Positions 1 through 6,170 of a DNA stretch of 14,973 bases are shown here, piece by piece; positions within the stretch are counted from its first letter, which is position 1, and each line of letters starts with the position of its first letter. Position numbers and translations under genes: made by a program. This stretch comes from an uncultured Fibrobacter sp. GTDB taxonomy: Bacteria > Fibrobacterota > Fibrobacteria > Fibrobacterales > Fibrobacteraceae. The stretch lies in the NCBI GenBank assembly GCA_934691725.1, contig CAKUTF010000054.1, positions 1 to 14,973 of the forward strand. The letters run 5' to 3'. The notes beneath the pieces are model-generated. The model ran no database searches, was not told where the DNA came from, and was given only the letters and a program-made list of their open reading frames with translations.

Positions 1-150
1 GAGAAAACAAGCGCGAGACGGAGGGAACGCCTCGCGAACATGACGCCCGGGGAGCGCGAACGCTACCGGGAACGCATACACGGATACTACGTCCGCTACC
101 GGGACAGGCGCAAGGCCGGGAAAGGACAAACACAGGAGAAAACACCATGA
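1..150 (+). CDS. Left-truncated Arg-rich hypothetical protein of the mobile element (C-terminal 49 residues)
   Basis: Frame 1 is open from the first base to a TGA at 148-150 and reads as a highly charged, Arg/Glu-rich C-terminus containing NMTPGERERYRERIHGYYV. The stop overlaps the ATG of the next gene as ATGA, the same junction used repeatedly further along this gene chain, which is the main reason to call it real. The start lies outside the window. The composition suggests a helical, possibly nucleic-acid-binding tail, but that is inference. No family is recognised. Confidence 0.6.
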   Translation, partial: EKTSARRRERLANMTPGERERYRERIHGYYVRYRDRRKAGKGQTQEKTP

Positions 151-566
151 AATATAACGGAATCGAACTGAAAGAGTTCACCAGCGACAAGACGGTCATC
201 TTGAACCCGCCCAAGGAAATGCTTGTATGGGATTTGGGAGACGTGGAGCCGTGCAAACGAATGGTGATGGCATACGTCCCAGGCAGAACATTCCGTCCGG
301 TAATCACAAGGGGCGAAGAATATTCGTCTTGCGCCGAAATCCCGGAAGAGCCGAAGCCTCGCCGGGCGACGAACCTCGAGCTTATGAAATGGCTTGCCCA
401 GGGGAAAGGATACTGCAATAATATATTAAGCTCGGGAGTGTGGGCCACCTATGAATTTGACGCCGACATTGCGGACAAGCCTTGTTTCGAGAACTTCCGC
501 GTCCGCAAGTGGGAGGACAAGGAATGGCACGAGCCCACCGCAGACTACATGGGACTGGAGGGATAG
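147..566 (+). CDS. Hypothetical phage-type accessory protein, 139 aa
   Basis: A soluble 139-residue protein without signal peptide or membrane segment. The start at 147 has an AGGAG Shine-Dalgarno at about 135-139 and overlaps the upstream stop as ATGA. The C-terminal half (about 74-135) has the pattern TNLELMKWLAQGKG, then a YEF segment, then VRKWEDKEWHEPT. This resembles a recurring small domain of phage and prophage accessory proteins, in which a T-x-x-E-L-x-x-W-L module precedes a (V/I)RxWxDxEWxEP motif. I know this pattern only from general familiarity and cannot attach a function or Pfam number. It is the second gene of the chain leading to the integrase. Confidence 0.75.
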   Translation: MKYNGIELKEFTSDKTVILNPPKEMLVWDLGDVEPCKRMVMAYVPGRTFRPVITRGEEYSSCAEIPEEPKPRRATNLELMKWLAQGKGYCNNILSSGVWATYEFDADIADKPCFENFRVRKWEDKEWHEPTADYMGLEG

Positions 567-569
567 ACA

Positions 570-812
570 ATGCTAATCCTACCTAACCGAATCTACCGGC
601 ACTTCAAAGGGAACCTCTACCTCGTCACCGGCGTCGCGGTCAATGCCGGCAAGGGCGGCGAACTCTACGTCGTCTATCGGGCACTCTACGAGGACTGCCA
701 ACTGTTCGTGAGACCGTTGGAAGAGTTCCTTTCACCGGTAGACAGGAAGAAATATCCGAACGCAAAGCAGGAGAAACGCTTTGAACTTACAGACATTGCC
801 ACGGAGAAATAA
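570..812 (+). CDS. DUF1653 domain protein, 80 aa
   Basis: The whole protein is one DUF1653 domain. The signature order is visible: YRHFKGNLYLVTGVA at residues 9-23, then VVYRALYED at about 34-42, then LFVRPLEEF at about 45-53, then a final RFEL. DUF1653 proteins are small, probably SH3-like beta proteins found in bacterial chromosomes and mobile elements; their biochemical role is unknown. A GGAGG at 557-561 precedes the ATG at 570, three bases after the upstream stop. The extended C-terminus with several Lys residues is ordinary. Family assignment is firm and function is not inferred. Confidence 0.85.
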   Translation: MLILPNRIYRHFKGNLYLVTGVAVNAGKGGELYVVYRALYEDCQLFVRPLEEFLSPVDRKKYPNAKQEKRFELTDIATEK

Positions 813-814
813 AC

Positions 815-1009
815 ATGATGCCTAGCAACAAGAATCTCTATTCGGACATGGCGGAAGTCGCCGACCTTCCCCTGCGCAAGAAAGTCTCGGCGACCGTGTG
901 GGCGGCAATCTTCTGCATGGCTGGCGCGTTCGGGCTTACCGCCGGCGCAGGCCTGGTCATCGCAATCTGCGATGCCATCCCAGTATTGATCAAGCACTGG
1001 TTCGGATAA
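815..1009 (+). CDS. Small membrane protein, 64 aa
   Basis: A 64-residue protein with a polar N-terminus (1-24) followed by a long hydrophobic stretch from about residue 25 to 59, rich in Ala, Gly and Ile. It could form one long transmembrane helix or a short helical hairpin around the Gly-rich GAFGLTAGAG segment, ending in a short KHWFG tail. Start at 815 (or the adjacent ATG at 818), with GGAG at about 804-807; the gap to the upstream stop is two bases. No family is recognised. In a phage-like chain a small membrane protein could be a holin-like, exclusion or regulatory peptide, but nothing in the sequence decides this. Confidence 0.65.
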   Translation: MMPSNKNLYSDMAEVADLPLRKKVSATVWAAIFCMAGAFGLTAGAGLVIAICDAIPVLIKHWFG

Positions 1010-1020
1010 GGAGAAAAACC

Positions 1021-1254
1021 ATGACAGAAGAACAAAAGGAATGCGAATACTGCAGTTTCGGAACAATCGGGTACGGACACGGGAGCGACTTCAGCACCAG
1101 CGTCAGCGACGACACCGCTTTCCAGGTGTGGAAGGAACCTGGCGGATACTATCTCAACGCCTGGGGCAGGACTCCCGACGGCGACAAGTACGACGCGGAA
1201 TCCGGATACATCAACTACTGCCCGATGTGCGGACGCAAATTGAAGGAGGACTAG
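1021..1254 (+). CDS. Small two-CxxC (zinc-ribbon-like) protein, 77 aa
   Basis: A 77-residue protein with one CxxC at residues 8-11 (CEYC) and a second at 67-70 inside YCPMCGRKL, separated by about 55 residues rich in Gly, Tyr and Asp. The paired CxxC layout with CPMCGRKL at the C-terminus is typical of small zinc-ribbon proteins common in phages and prophages; zinc binding is inferred. The ATG at 1021 has an AAGGAG about 10 bases upstream. Its stop abuts the next ATG directly. Function unknown. Confidence 0.75.
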   Translation: MTEEQKECEYCSFGTIGYGHGSDFSTSVSDDTAFQVWKEPGGYYLNAWGRTPDGDKYDAESGYINYCPMCGRKLKED

Positions 1255-1461
1255 ATGCCGATAAACAAAGCCCTGAGGGAGCGCGCCAAGGTTCTCTACA
1301 GGAAGCTCCACCCCTACCGGGACGCGCTCGAAAGCGAATGCCCGGCGGACGTGAAGCTCGCCCTGCTCATCAACCGCTGGCCGAACCCGTGGTGCGCCCT
1401 GCAGGAACTCTCGAAATCCATCCCGTTCCAGGAAAGGAAGAAGCTGGAGGAGGCAAAATGA
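1255..1461 (+). CDS. Hypothetical protein, 68 aa
   Basis: A small basic, probably helical protein with the central motif INRWPNPWCALQEL at about residues 40-53. There is no signal peptide and no recognised family. The ATG follows the previous stop without a gap, and AAGGAGGA at 1242-1249 supplies a strong ribosome-binding site within the upstream gene. Its TGA overlaps the next ATG as ATGA, so translation is probably coupled on both sides. Confidence 0.65.
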   Translation: MPINKALRERAKVLYRKLHPYRDALESECPADVKLALLINRWPNPWCALQELSKSIPFQERKKLEEAK

Positions 1462-1652
1462 CCGGCCCGATACTGGAACCCCTCGACCCGATATACGGCA
1501 AGGAATGCGGACAACGGGATGCCAATCTGCGAATCCGCAAAATAGCCAGCTACAACCGCGAACGGGAAAGACGCATCGCGAAATGCTGGGACTGCGGATA
1601 CTTTTCGTACTGCTTCGACCCCGTCAATTGCAGGAAGGAGAAACACGGATGA
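1458..1652 (+). CDS. Small Cys-rich protein, 64 aa
   Basis: The start at 1458 is chosen because it forms an ATGA overlap with the upstream stop and has GGAGGAGG just before it; longer versions of the frame would run back through two upstream genes. The protein has a basic middle (about 25-42, SYNRERERR) followed by four cysteines at 43, 46, 52 and 58 (CWDCGYFSYC, then C). These could form a compact metal or disulfide knuckle; that is inference. No family recognised. Confidence 0.65.
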   Translation: MTGPILEPLDPIYGKECGQRDANLRIRKIASYNRERERRIAKCWDCGYFSYCFDPVNCRKEKHG

Positions 1653-2062
1653 ACCCGACCGACACCGACCCCGACTGGCAAAGATGGCTCGCGGACACGA
1701 TGTCGAGACGCCCCCGTGGGAACTCCTACGTCGAGTGCGAGCGCGGGATCGAGGTCGGGGGACTCCTCCTCGCCATCGAACGCGGAACGTTCGCCTGGCG
1801 GCGGAGCGACCCGGACACGTTCTGGCTCGACGTGCAGCTCTTCGTCAAGTACAGGCTCTCCGACGACGACATCGGCTTCATCGCGAGCCTCCAGCCGGGC
1901 GTCGACCAGTACAGGCTCCACGCCGAGGAAAGGAAAGCCTACGCGGAAATGCAGCGCGGATTAGCGAAACTGAAAAGCATCATGAGGCGGAGGCTTTCGG
2001 AACAGGCGGGAATCGAGGAATACAACCGCGAACATCCCGCAGAAACCAAGGAGAAACAATGA
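1649..2062 (+). CDS. Hypothetical protein, 137 aa, with charged helical tail
   Basis: The start at 1649 is preceded by AAGGAG and overlaps the previous stop as ATGA. The first 80 residues are mixed alpha/beta with many Asp and Trp residues (MNPTDTDPDWQRWLADTM at the N-terminus). From about residue 90 on the protein looks like a continuous charged helix with Arg/Lys and Glu repeats, a plausible coiled coil. No domain is recognised and no catalytic motif is evident. It ends in an ATGA overlap with the next small gene. Confidence 0.65.
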   Translation: MNPTDTDPDWQRWLADTMSRRPRGNSYVECERGIEVGGLLLAIERGTFAWRRSDPDTFWLDVQLFVKYRLSDDDIGFIASLQPGVDQYRLHAEERKAYAEMQRGLAKLKSIMRRRLSEQAGIEEYNREHPAETKEKQ

Positions 2063-2229
2063 GACCGATACCCGAATTCACCGGCGCGAACGGCTACCCC
2101 GTCCGCCACGAGCCCTACTTCGTCACGATCCCCCTCTCGGAATGGGAGGACATGACCGACGAGCTGAAGCGCCTCAGGGACGAGAACGCGAGTCTGAAAG
2201 GAACACCCGGAACAAAGGAGGACCAATGA
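2059..2229 (+). CDS. Short coiled-coil hypothetical protein, 56 aa
   Basis: A 56-residue protein. The first 28 residues include HEPYFVTIPLSEWEDM; residues 31-47 (TDELKRLRDENASLKG) form a heptad-like segment that could be a short leucine-zipper-type coiled coil. AAGGAG lies 7-8 bases before the ATG, and both ends overlap neighbours as ATGA. It sits directly before the excisionase-like gene, so a role as a small DNA-binding or regulatory partner is possible but unproven. Confidence 0.6.
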   Translation: MRPIPEFTGANGYPVRHEPYFVTIPLSEWEDMTDELKRLRDENASLKGTPGTKEDQ

Positions 2230-2432
2230 GGACAATGAAAAAGATAGACGGAAAGGAATACATGACGGCGGGAAAGGCGGCGGAAATCCTCTCGCTCTCG
2301 AAACCGACCGTCCTGCTCAAGTGCCGGCAGGGAAAGCTCTCCCACCTGCGCCTCGGCTGCGAATACCTGTTCCTGCCGGAATGGCTCTCCGACTTCGTGA
2401 ACGAGAACACGAAGATAGGGGTCGCCAAGTGA
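2226..2432 (+). CDS. Excisionase-like helix-turn-helix protein, 68 aa
   Basis: Residues 13-57 fit the HTH_17/excisionase (MerR-like winged helix) pattern: MTAGKAAEILSLSKPTV, then a variable helix, then a wing with GKLSHLRLGCEYLFLPEWL. In this family the N-terminal HTH binds DNA and the wing residues RLG...Y/F contact the minor groove. Such proteins act as recombination directionality factors or as regulators of neighbouring integrases. Location supports this: its TGA overlaps the GTG start of the integrase. Start at 2226 forms ATGA with the upstream stop; a second Met at residue 4 (2235) would also be acceptable. Confidence 0.8.
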   Translation: MRTMKKIDGKEYMTAGKAAEILSLSKPTVLLKCRQGKLSHLRLGCEYLFLPEWLSDFVNENTKIGVAK

Positions 2433-3454
2433 AGCGCTTCGGGATAAGCCAGCGGAACAGGTCGCGTGGCAACAGGACATGGTACGGGCGCATCTTCGAC
2501 ACGGAAACCGGCGAGACCTCCTACGTCTCGCTCGGCACGACCAGCCGCCAGAACGCGCTCGACTGGCTCGCCAAGGCGAACGCGGAGCGGTTCCTCCCGA
2601 AAAGGAGCGAACCGAAAAACCCCGCGATCGGGGCCTGCATCGAGGCGTACCTCAAAAACGTCGGGGGCGTCCGGCGGCGCGACCCCGGGACGCTCGCCCT
2701 CTACTCCCGCTACCTCGGCGAGCTTTCCCGGTTCTGCAGGGAACAGGGGATAGACGGAATCGCGGACTTCTCGGCGAGGGCTGCGAGCGACTTCATGGCC
2801 ACCCTCGCAAGGAAGTCCCCGCAGACGGTGGCGTGCGAAACGGGCGCGCTCCGGTCCTTTTTCCGCTGGGCGATAGACGACTTCGACGTCGCCGCCAAGA
2901 ACCCCTTCCGGAACATCCACCCGCCGCGCATAGCGAGAAAGCCGCGCGAGTTCTGGACCGTCGAGGAATGCGAGCGGATAGTCTCCGCCGAGGCGAATCC
3001 CGAATACCGGTGCTTCTTCGCCCTCATGGCGTTCGCCGGGCTGCGGCGCACCGAGGCGCAGAAGGTCCGCACCGAGGACATCGCGGGGGGAAAGCTCCGC
3101 GTCACCGGGAAGCGCGGGAAGTATTCGTCACTGCCCATAGGGAAGCGCCTCGCAAGGCATCTCGACGAATACAGGGAAAGCTCGGGAATCCGGGAAGGCT
3201 TCCTGTTCCCCCGGCTGTCCAAGGTCCGCGCGGACGGAAAGCACCTCGCCGCCACCGTGGAGCGGGCCGGACTTTCCCCGGAAGGCGCCCACTTCCACCG
3301 CTTCCGCCACTCGTTCGCCTCGAACCTGCTCGTCCGCGGGGCGTCCATCAAGGCGGTCCAGCTGCTCATGCGCCACGAGAACGTGGCGCTCACCCTGTCC
3401 ATCTACTCGCACCTGCTCCCGAGCGACCTCGAAGCCGCGGCGGATTCCCTCTGA
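2429..3454 (+). CDS. Tyrosine recombinase / phage-type integrase, 341 aa
   Basis: Site-specific tyrosine recombinase that would integrate and excise the element. An AP2-like or arm-binding N-terminus (about 1-60) precedes a core-binding SAM-like domain (about 64-155) and the catalytic domain (about 172-335). Catalytic residues can be placed: Arg206 in AGLRRTEA, Lys228 in the VTGKRGK hairpin, His290 and Arg293 in HFHRFRHSFAS, His316 in LMRHENVAL and the nucleophile Tyr326 in LSIYSHLL. All key residues are present, so it looks intact. I start it at the GTG at 2429, which overlaps the excisionase stop as GTGA with AGGGG just upstream; an ATG further up would run backwards through the excisionase gene. 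Confidence 0.93.
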   Translation: MKRFGISQRNRSRGNRTWYGRIFDTETGETSYVSLGTTSRQNALDWLAKANAERFLPKRSEPKNPAIGACIEAYLKNVGGVRRRDPGTLALYSRYLGELSRFCREQGIDGIADFSARAASDFMATLARKSPQTVACETGALRSFFRWAIDDFDVAAKNPFRNIHPPRIARKPREFWTVEECERIVSAEANPEYRCFFALMAFAGLRRTEAQKVRTEDIAGGKLRVTGKRGKYSSLPIGKRLARHLDEYRESSGIREGFLFPRLSKVRADGKHLAATVERAGLSPEGAHFHRFRHSFASNLLVRGASIKAVQLLMRHENVALTLSIYSHLLPSDLEAAADSL

Positions 3455-3471
3455 CGGACTTTCCCTCGACA

Positions 3472-3536
3472 CACGATTTACACACACGGACGCAAAAAGT
3501 CCCCGGATTTTTCCCGATTTCTTTCCCCACGATTTA
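3472..3536 (+). repeat. Pair of direct repeats downstream of integrase (CACGATTTA)
   Basis: CACGATTTA occurs at 3472-3480 and 3528-3536, 56 bp apart. Each copy is preceded within a few bases by CTTTCCC (from 3459 and from 3521) and followed by CAC. The shared flanks make this more than a chance nonamer. They could be integrase arm-type sites or a duplicated att half-site. Confidence 0.4.
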
Positions 3537-3553
3537 ACACTTTGAATCCGCAG

Positions 3554-3575
3554 AAACCGCATAACCGCGCGGTTT
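3554..3575 (+). terminator. Possible hairpin terminator after the integrase
   Basis: AAACCGC at 3554-3560 pairs with GCGGTTT at 3569-3575 across an eight-base loop. An overlapping 12-bp palindrome AACCGCGCGGTT (3563-3574) gives an alternative fold. Only a short T run follows, so as an intrinsic terminator it is weak; it might equally be a protein-binding site at the element end. Confidence 0.3.
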
Positions 3576-3626
3576 TCCGCAAAAATCGGCAGAAATGGGA
3601 AAGACGGCACGGAATTTTAGTATAAT

Positions 3627-3631
3627 AGGAG
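3627..3631 (+). promoter_or_regulatory. Shine-Dalgarno fixing the aspartoacylase start
   Basis: AGGAG lies immediately 3' of a TATAAT at 3621-3626 and two bases before ATG 3634. It favours 3634 over an upstream in-frame ATG at 3595, whose extra 13 residues have no counterpart in the family. Confidence 0.5.
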
Positions 3632-3633
3632 AC

Positions 3634-4527
3634 ATGGATTCAATCAAGACAATCGTCGTTGCCGGAGGCACCCATGGCAACGAACTCACCGGAATCAAGC
3701 TCTACGAAAAATGGGCGGCAGACAGCAAGTGCTACGCTGACAAATGCCCATCCGCAAAAATCTCCCTGGTCCACACGAACATCGAAGCGACCGAAGCCTG
3801 TCGCAGATACATCGACAAAGACCTGAACAGAAGCTTTGCCGAAAGCCTTCTTTCCCTAAAATCCCCGGAAGCCTACGAAATCCGGCGGGCGCAGGAACTG
3901 AACGATAGGTTCGGCCCCAAAGGCCTAGACACCCGGACCGACCTGCTGATAGACGTCCACAACACGACGTCGAACATGGGAATCTGCCTGATACTTTCCG
4001 CGCGCGACCCTTTCACGATGCGCGCAAGCGCGGAGCTTGTCCACGAATTTCCGAACGCATTCATCTACTACCAGCCGGAAGAACGCGGCGAATCCCCCTA
4101 CTTCGGAACGGTCGCGAAGGCGGACATATGCCTTGAAGTCGGTCCGCAGCCTCACGGTACGCTCGACGCGAAGCTCTTCCGGGAGACCGAGCGGGTCGTT
4201 CTCCGCTACCTCGAACTCGCCGAGGAATGGAACGCGGGAACGCTCCAGAAAAAGCCGAAAAGAAAAGTCTCCATCTACACGCAATACAGGGACATCGACT
4301 ATCCGAGGGACAAGTTCGGGCGCATTACGGCGATGGTCCATCCGAACCTGAGAAACGGCGACTACCGCGAAGTCAAGCCGGGCGACGCCCTTTTCCAGAC
4401 ATTCGACTACAAAACGATTCGCTACGACGGCGAGCAGAGCGTCTGGCCGATTTTCATCGACGAAAGCGCCTACTACGAAAAGAAGCTCGCGATGAGCCTC
4501 ACCGTCAAGACATCGGAGGAATGGTGA
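3634..4527 (+). CDS. Aspartoacylase (N-acyl-aspartate amidohydrolase family), 297 aa
   Basis: A zinc carboxypeptidase-fold enzyme that would hydrolyse N-acetyl-L-aspartate (or a related N-acyl amino acid) to acetate and aspartate in the cytoplasm. The match to animal ASPA is strong by eye along the whole length: GGTHGNELTG at 11-20 (zinc ligands His14, Glu17), CRRYIDKDLNRSF at 56-68 (Arg58, Asp63, Asn65, Arg66), DVHNTTSNMG at 107-116 (zinc ligand His109), LEVGPQPHG at 167-175 (catalytic Glu168), VHPNL in the C-terminal beta domain and ESAYYEKK near the C-terminus. The Arg that binds substrate in human ASPA just before the catalytic Glu (Arg168) has no obvious counterpart here. Succinylglutamate desuccinylase (AstE) is a more distant alternative. 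It heads a cluster with the next two genes. Confidence 0.9.
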   Translation: MDSIKTIVVAGGTHGNELTGIKLYEKWAADSKCYADKCPSAKISLVHTNIEATEACRRYIDKDLNRSFAESLLSLKSPEAYEIRRAQELNDRFGPKGLDTRTDLLIDVHNTTSNMGICLILSARDPFTMRASAELVHEFPNAFIYYQPEERGESPYFGTVAKADICLEVGPQPHGTLDAKLFRETERVVLRYLELAEEWNAGTLQKKPKRKVSIYTQYRDIDYPRDKFGRITAMVHPNLRNGDYREVKPGDALFQTFDYKTIRYDGEQSVWPIFIDESAYYEKKLAMSLTVKTSEEW

Positions 4528-5147
4528 TGACAGAAGAAACCAACGAACCAAAAGAGCTTTCCACCGACGAAAAAATCAGTTCGCTCCTTTCGCTTATCGA
4601 ATCCCAGCGCGAAACTCCCTACAGATCCCGCTTCGACGAAATCCTCGACGGGTTCGAAGACTTCCTGATGACGCGCCCCGCGCCGCCAAAGGAATGGCAG
4701 GAACGCTTCGACGCATCCGGCAAGAAGTTTGACTACTGGCAAATCGTCCTCCCCGCGGACTTCCAGGATCCTTTCGAAGACGACCTGGGAAACATCCGCC
4801 GTCTGCGGAACGAGTTTTCCGACACGAAGCCGTCGATGGCACTCGAACATCTTCTCATCACGCGGAACTATTTCCTCTACGAAAACGGGCACGCCGCCCC
4901 GATTCCCGCTCCGCGCCCCATCCTGATGCTCGAAAGCATGGACGACGAGAAATCCAAAATCGACTGGGACTGCTGCCTCACCCTTTTCGGCGACGGAAGC
5001 TTTTACGCCTACAACCTCGACCAGGACAACGAAGAGGAACTCGGCGAGGATTTCAAGAGCATTCTCAAGGAGAGGATCGGCACCCTATCCGAAATGCGGT
5101 TAGTAGTTCCTGCGGAAGGCCGCGACTACGGAATCATCACAAACTAA
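4527..5147 (+). CDS. Hypothetical acidic cytoplasmic protein, 206 aa
   Basis: No family recognised. It is acidic, with an N-terminal region rich in Thr and Glu, no signal peptide and no membrane segment. Notable stretches are a helical Ser/Leu segment (EKISSLLSLIESQ), an amphipathic FDEILDGFEDFLM segment, a Pro-rich turn (AAPIPAPRPILML) and an alternating beta-type WDCCLTLFGDGSFYAYNLD. The start ATG at 4527 overlaps the aspartoacylase stop as TGATGA and has GGAGGA seven bases upstream; ATG 4521 in the same frame is too close to that site. The tight coupling suggests a role linked to the aspartoacylase, but the sequence does not say which. Confidence 0.75.
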   Translation: MTEETNEPKELSTDEKISSLLSLIESQRETPYRSRFDEILDGFEDFLMTRPAPPKEWQERFDASGKKFDYWQIVLPADFQDPFEDDLGNIRRLRNEFSDTKPSMALEHLLITRNYFLYENGHAAPIPAPRPILMLESMDDEKSKIDWDCCLTLFGDGSFYAYNLDQDNEEELGEDFKSILKERIGTLSEMRLVVPAEGRDYGIITN

Positions 5148-5164
5148 CGCCAGGGCAAATTCCG

Positions 5165-6028
5165 ATGGAAGCGTTCGAACGGGAAATCTACGCCCATTAC
5201 CTGAAACACGGAGATATCCGACCGACACATTGCGAACCGCAAAGCGTCCCGCTCGAATTTTTGCTGCAACGCTACGAGGCGTTCTTCTTTGACGCGTTCG
5301 GGACATTCTATGCGCAAAAAGAAGTTCTCTATCCCGGAGCGCTCGAAATGTACCGAAAGGTCCGGGCGACAAAAAAGCCGATGAGGCTCGTGACGAACGC
5401 CGCTTCCGCGAGCATCCCGCAGCTCTCGGAAAGTCTCTCCCGGATGCAGATTCCCTTTGACGAATCCGAAATCATCTCGTCGGGAAGCCTCTTCCCCGCT
5501 TTCGCCAGGGAAAACGGAATCCGCGAAGCCTTCTACATCGGACGCCCGGGCGGCACGTCCTTTCTCGAAGCGGGCGGTGTCAAGATTTCCGAGAATCCCG
5601 CCGAGGCAACCGTCATCGTCTCCGCGGCAGGCAAGGAAGATTCCCTCTTCGAGCGCGCCCTCCAGATTTTGAAACGCCCGGGCGCAAGGCTCGTCGTGCT
5701 GAACCCGGACGCCTGGGCTCCGCGTATCGGAAAGCCCCGGGACCCCGTTTCGGGAGCTTACGCCCACAGGCTCTATCTCGAAGCGAAGCCCCAGGTCTTC
5801 TATTTCGGAAAGCCTTTCCGGCAAATTTTCGACAGCGCGCTTTCGACGCTTCCCCGCCCCATGCGCACGGTCATGATAGGCGACACGCTCGCCACGGACA
5901 TCGGAGGCGCGAAGAACGCCCAAATCGACGCCGCGCTTCTCGTCGGTCGGAACGAACCCACCGCAGAACTCGCAGGCGACGAAGAACTCCTGGGAATCCG
6001 CCCGGACTACTACTTGACGGCAATCTGA
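5165..6028 (+). CDS. HAD-superfamily hydrolase, NagD-like (HAD-IIA), 287 aa
   Basis: A haloacid dehalogenase-type hydrolase, probably a phosphatase acting on a small phosphorylated metabolite. Motif I is DAFGT with nucleophile Asp43; motif II is LVTNAAS (Thr77, Asn78); motif III is Lys216 in FGKPFRQIF; motif IV is GDTLATDIGGA (Asp240, Asp245). The cap lies between motifs II and III (about 85-210), the C2 arrangement of NagD and related enzymes. The residue two after the nucleophile, normally an Asp acting as general acid in phosphatases, is Phe45. Start ATG 5165 is 17 bases after the upstream gene with only a weak CAGGG ahead. Substrate unknown. Confidence 0.85.
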   Translation: MEAFEREIYAHYLKHGDIRPTHCEPQSVPLEFLLQRYEAFFFDAFGTFYAQKEVLYPGALEMYRKVRATKKPMRLVTNAASASIPQLSESLSRMQIPFDESEIISSGSLFPAFARENGIREAFYIGRPGGTSFLEAGGVKISENPAEATVIVSAAGKEDSLFERALQILKRPGARLVVLNPDAWAPRIGKPRDPVSGAYAHRLYLEAKPQVFYFGKPFRQIFDSALSTLPRPMRTVMIGDTLATDIGGAKNAQIDAALLVGRNEPTAELAGDEELLGIRPDYYLTAI

Positions 6029-6037
6029 AAACCACCC

Positions 6038-6067
6038 TTGCCAAGTCCCGGGACCGAATACTAAATT
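6038..6067 (+). promoter_or_regulatory. Candidate argF promoter
   Basis: In the 142-bp gap before argF, TTGCCA at 6038-6043 is followed after 18 bases by TAAATT at 6062-6067 (TAAATTTA overall, close to the TAnnTTTG element of FCB-group bacteria). A long AT-rich leader of about 100 bases follows. No ArgR-type operator was recognised. Confidence 0.3.
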
Positions 6068-6170
6068 TAGGGAAAATCGAAGACCTCCCCATCATTTCGG
6101 GGAAACGGAACCCGCCCAAAGCTTTTTGGACCGGTTTTTTTGTTTTTTCCGAAAAAGGACCTGCACTAAA

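Larger units (their letters stand above)
3455..3633. other. Element/chromosome junction region with candidate attachment sites
   Basis: This 179-bp gap between the outward-facing integrase and the first chromosomal gene holds no ORF. It contains two related direct repeats, CTTTCCC followed by CACGATTTA: the nonamer is at 3472-3480 and again at 3528-3536. It also has an inverted repeat at 3554-3575 and a palindrome at 3563-3574. Element ends next to an integrase are where attR/attL cores and arm sites normally lie. No tRNA gene is present, so the insertion point is intergenic. The exact core cannot be fixed without the other end of the element. Confidence 0.4.

Noticed and set aside
2174..2920. 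A 248-codon minus-strand frame across the integrase start
   Set aside because: Overlaps the excisionase and integrase whose motifs are clear; composition is that of an antisense shadow.
2479..3537. A 352-codon plus-strand frame
   Set aside because: Out of frame with the integrase and extremely Arg/Pro-rich; the real frame has all catalytic residues.
3595..3633. Upstream ATG for the aspartoacylase
   Set aside because: The 13 extra residues do not fit the family and a good Shine-Dalgarno sits before ATG 3634.
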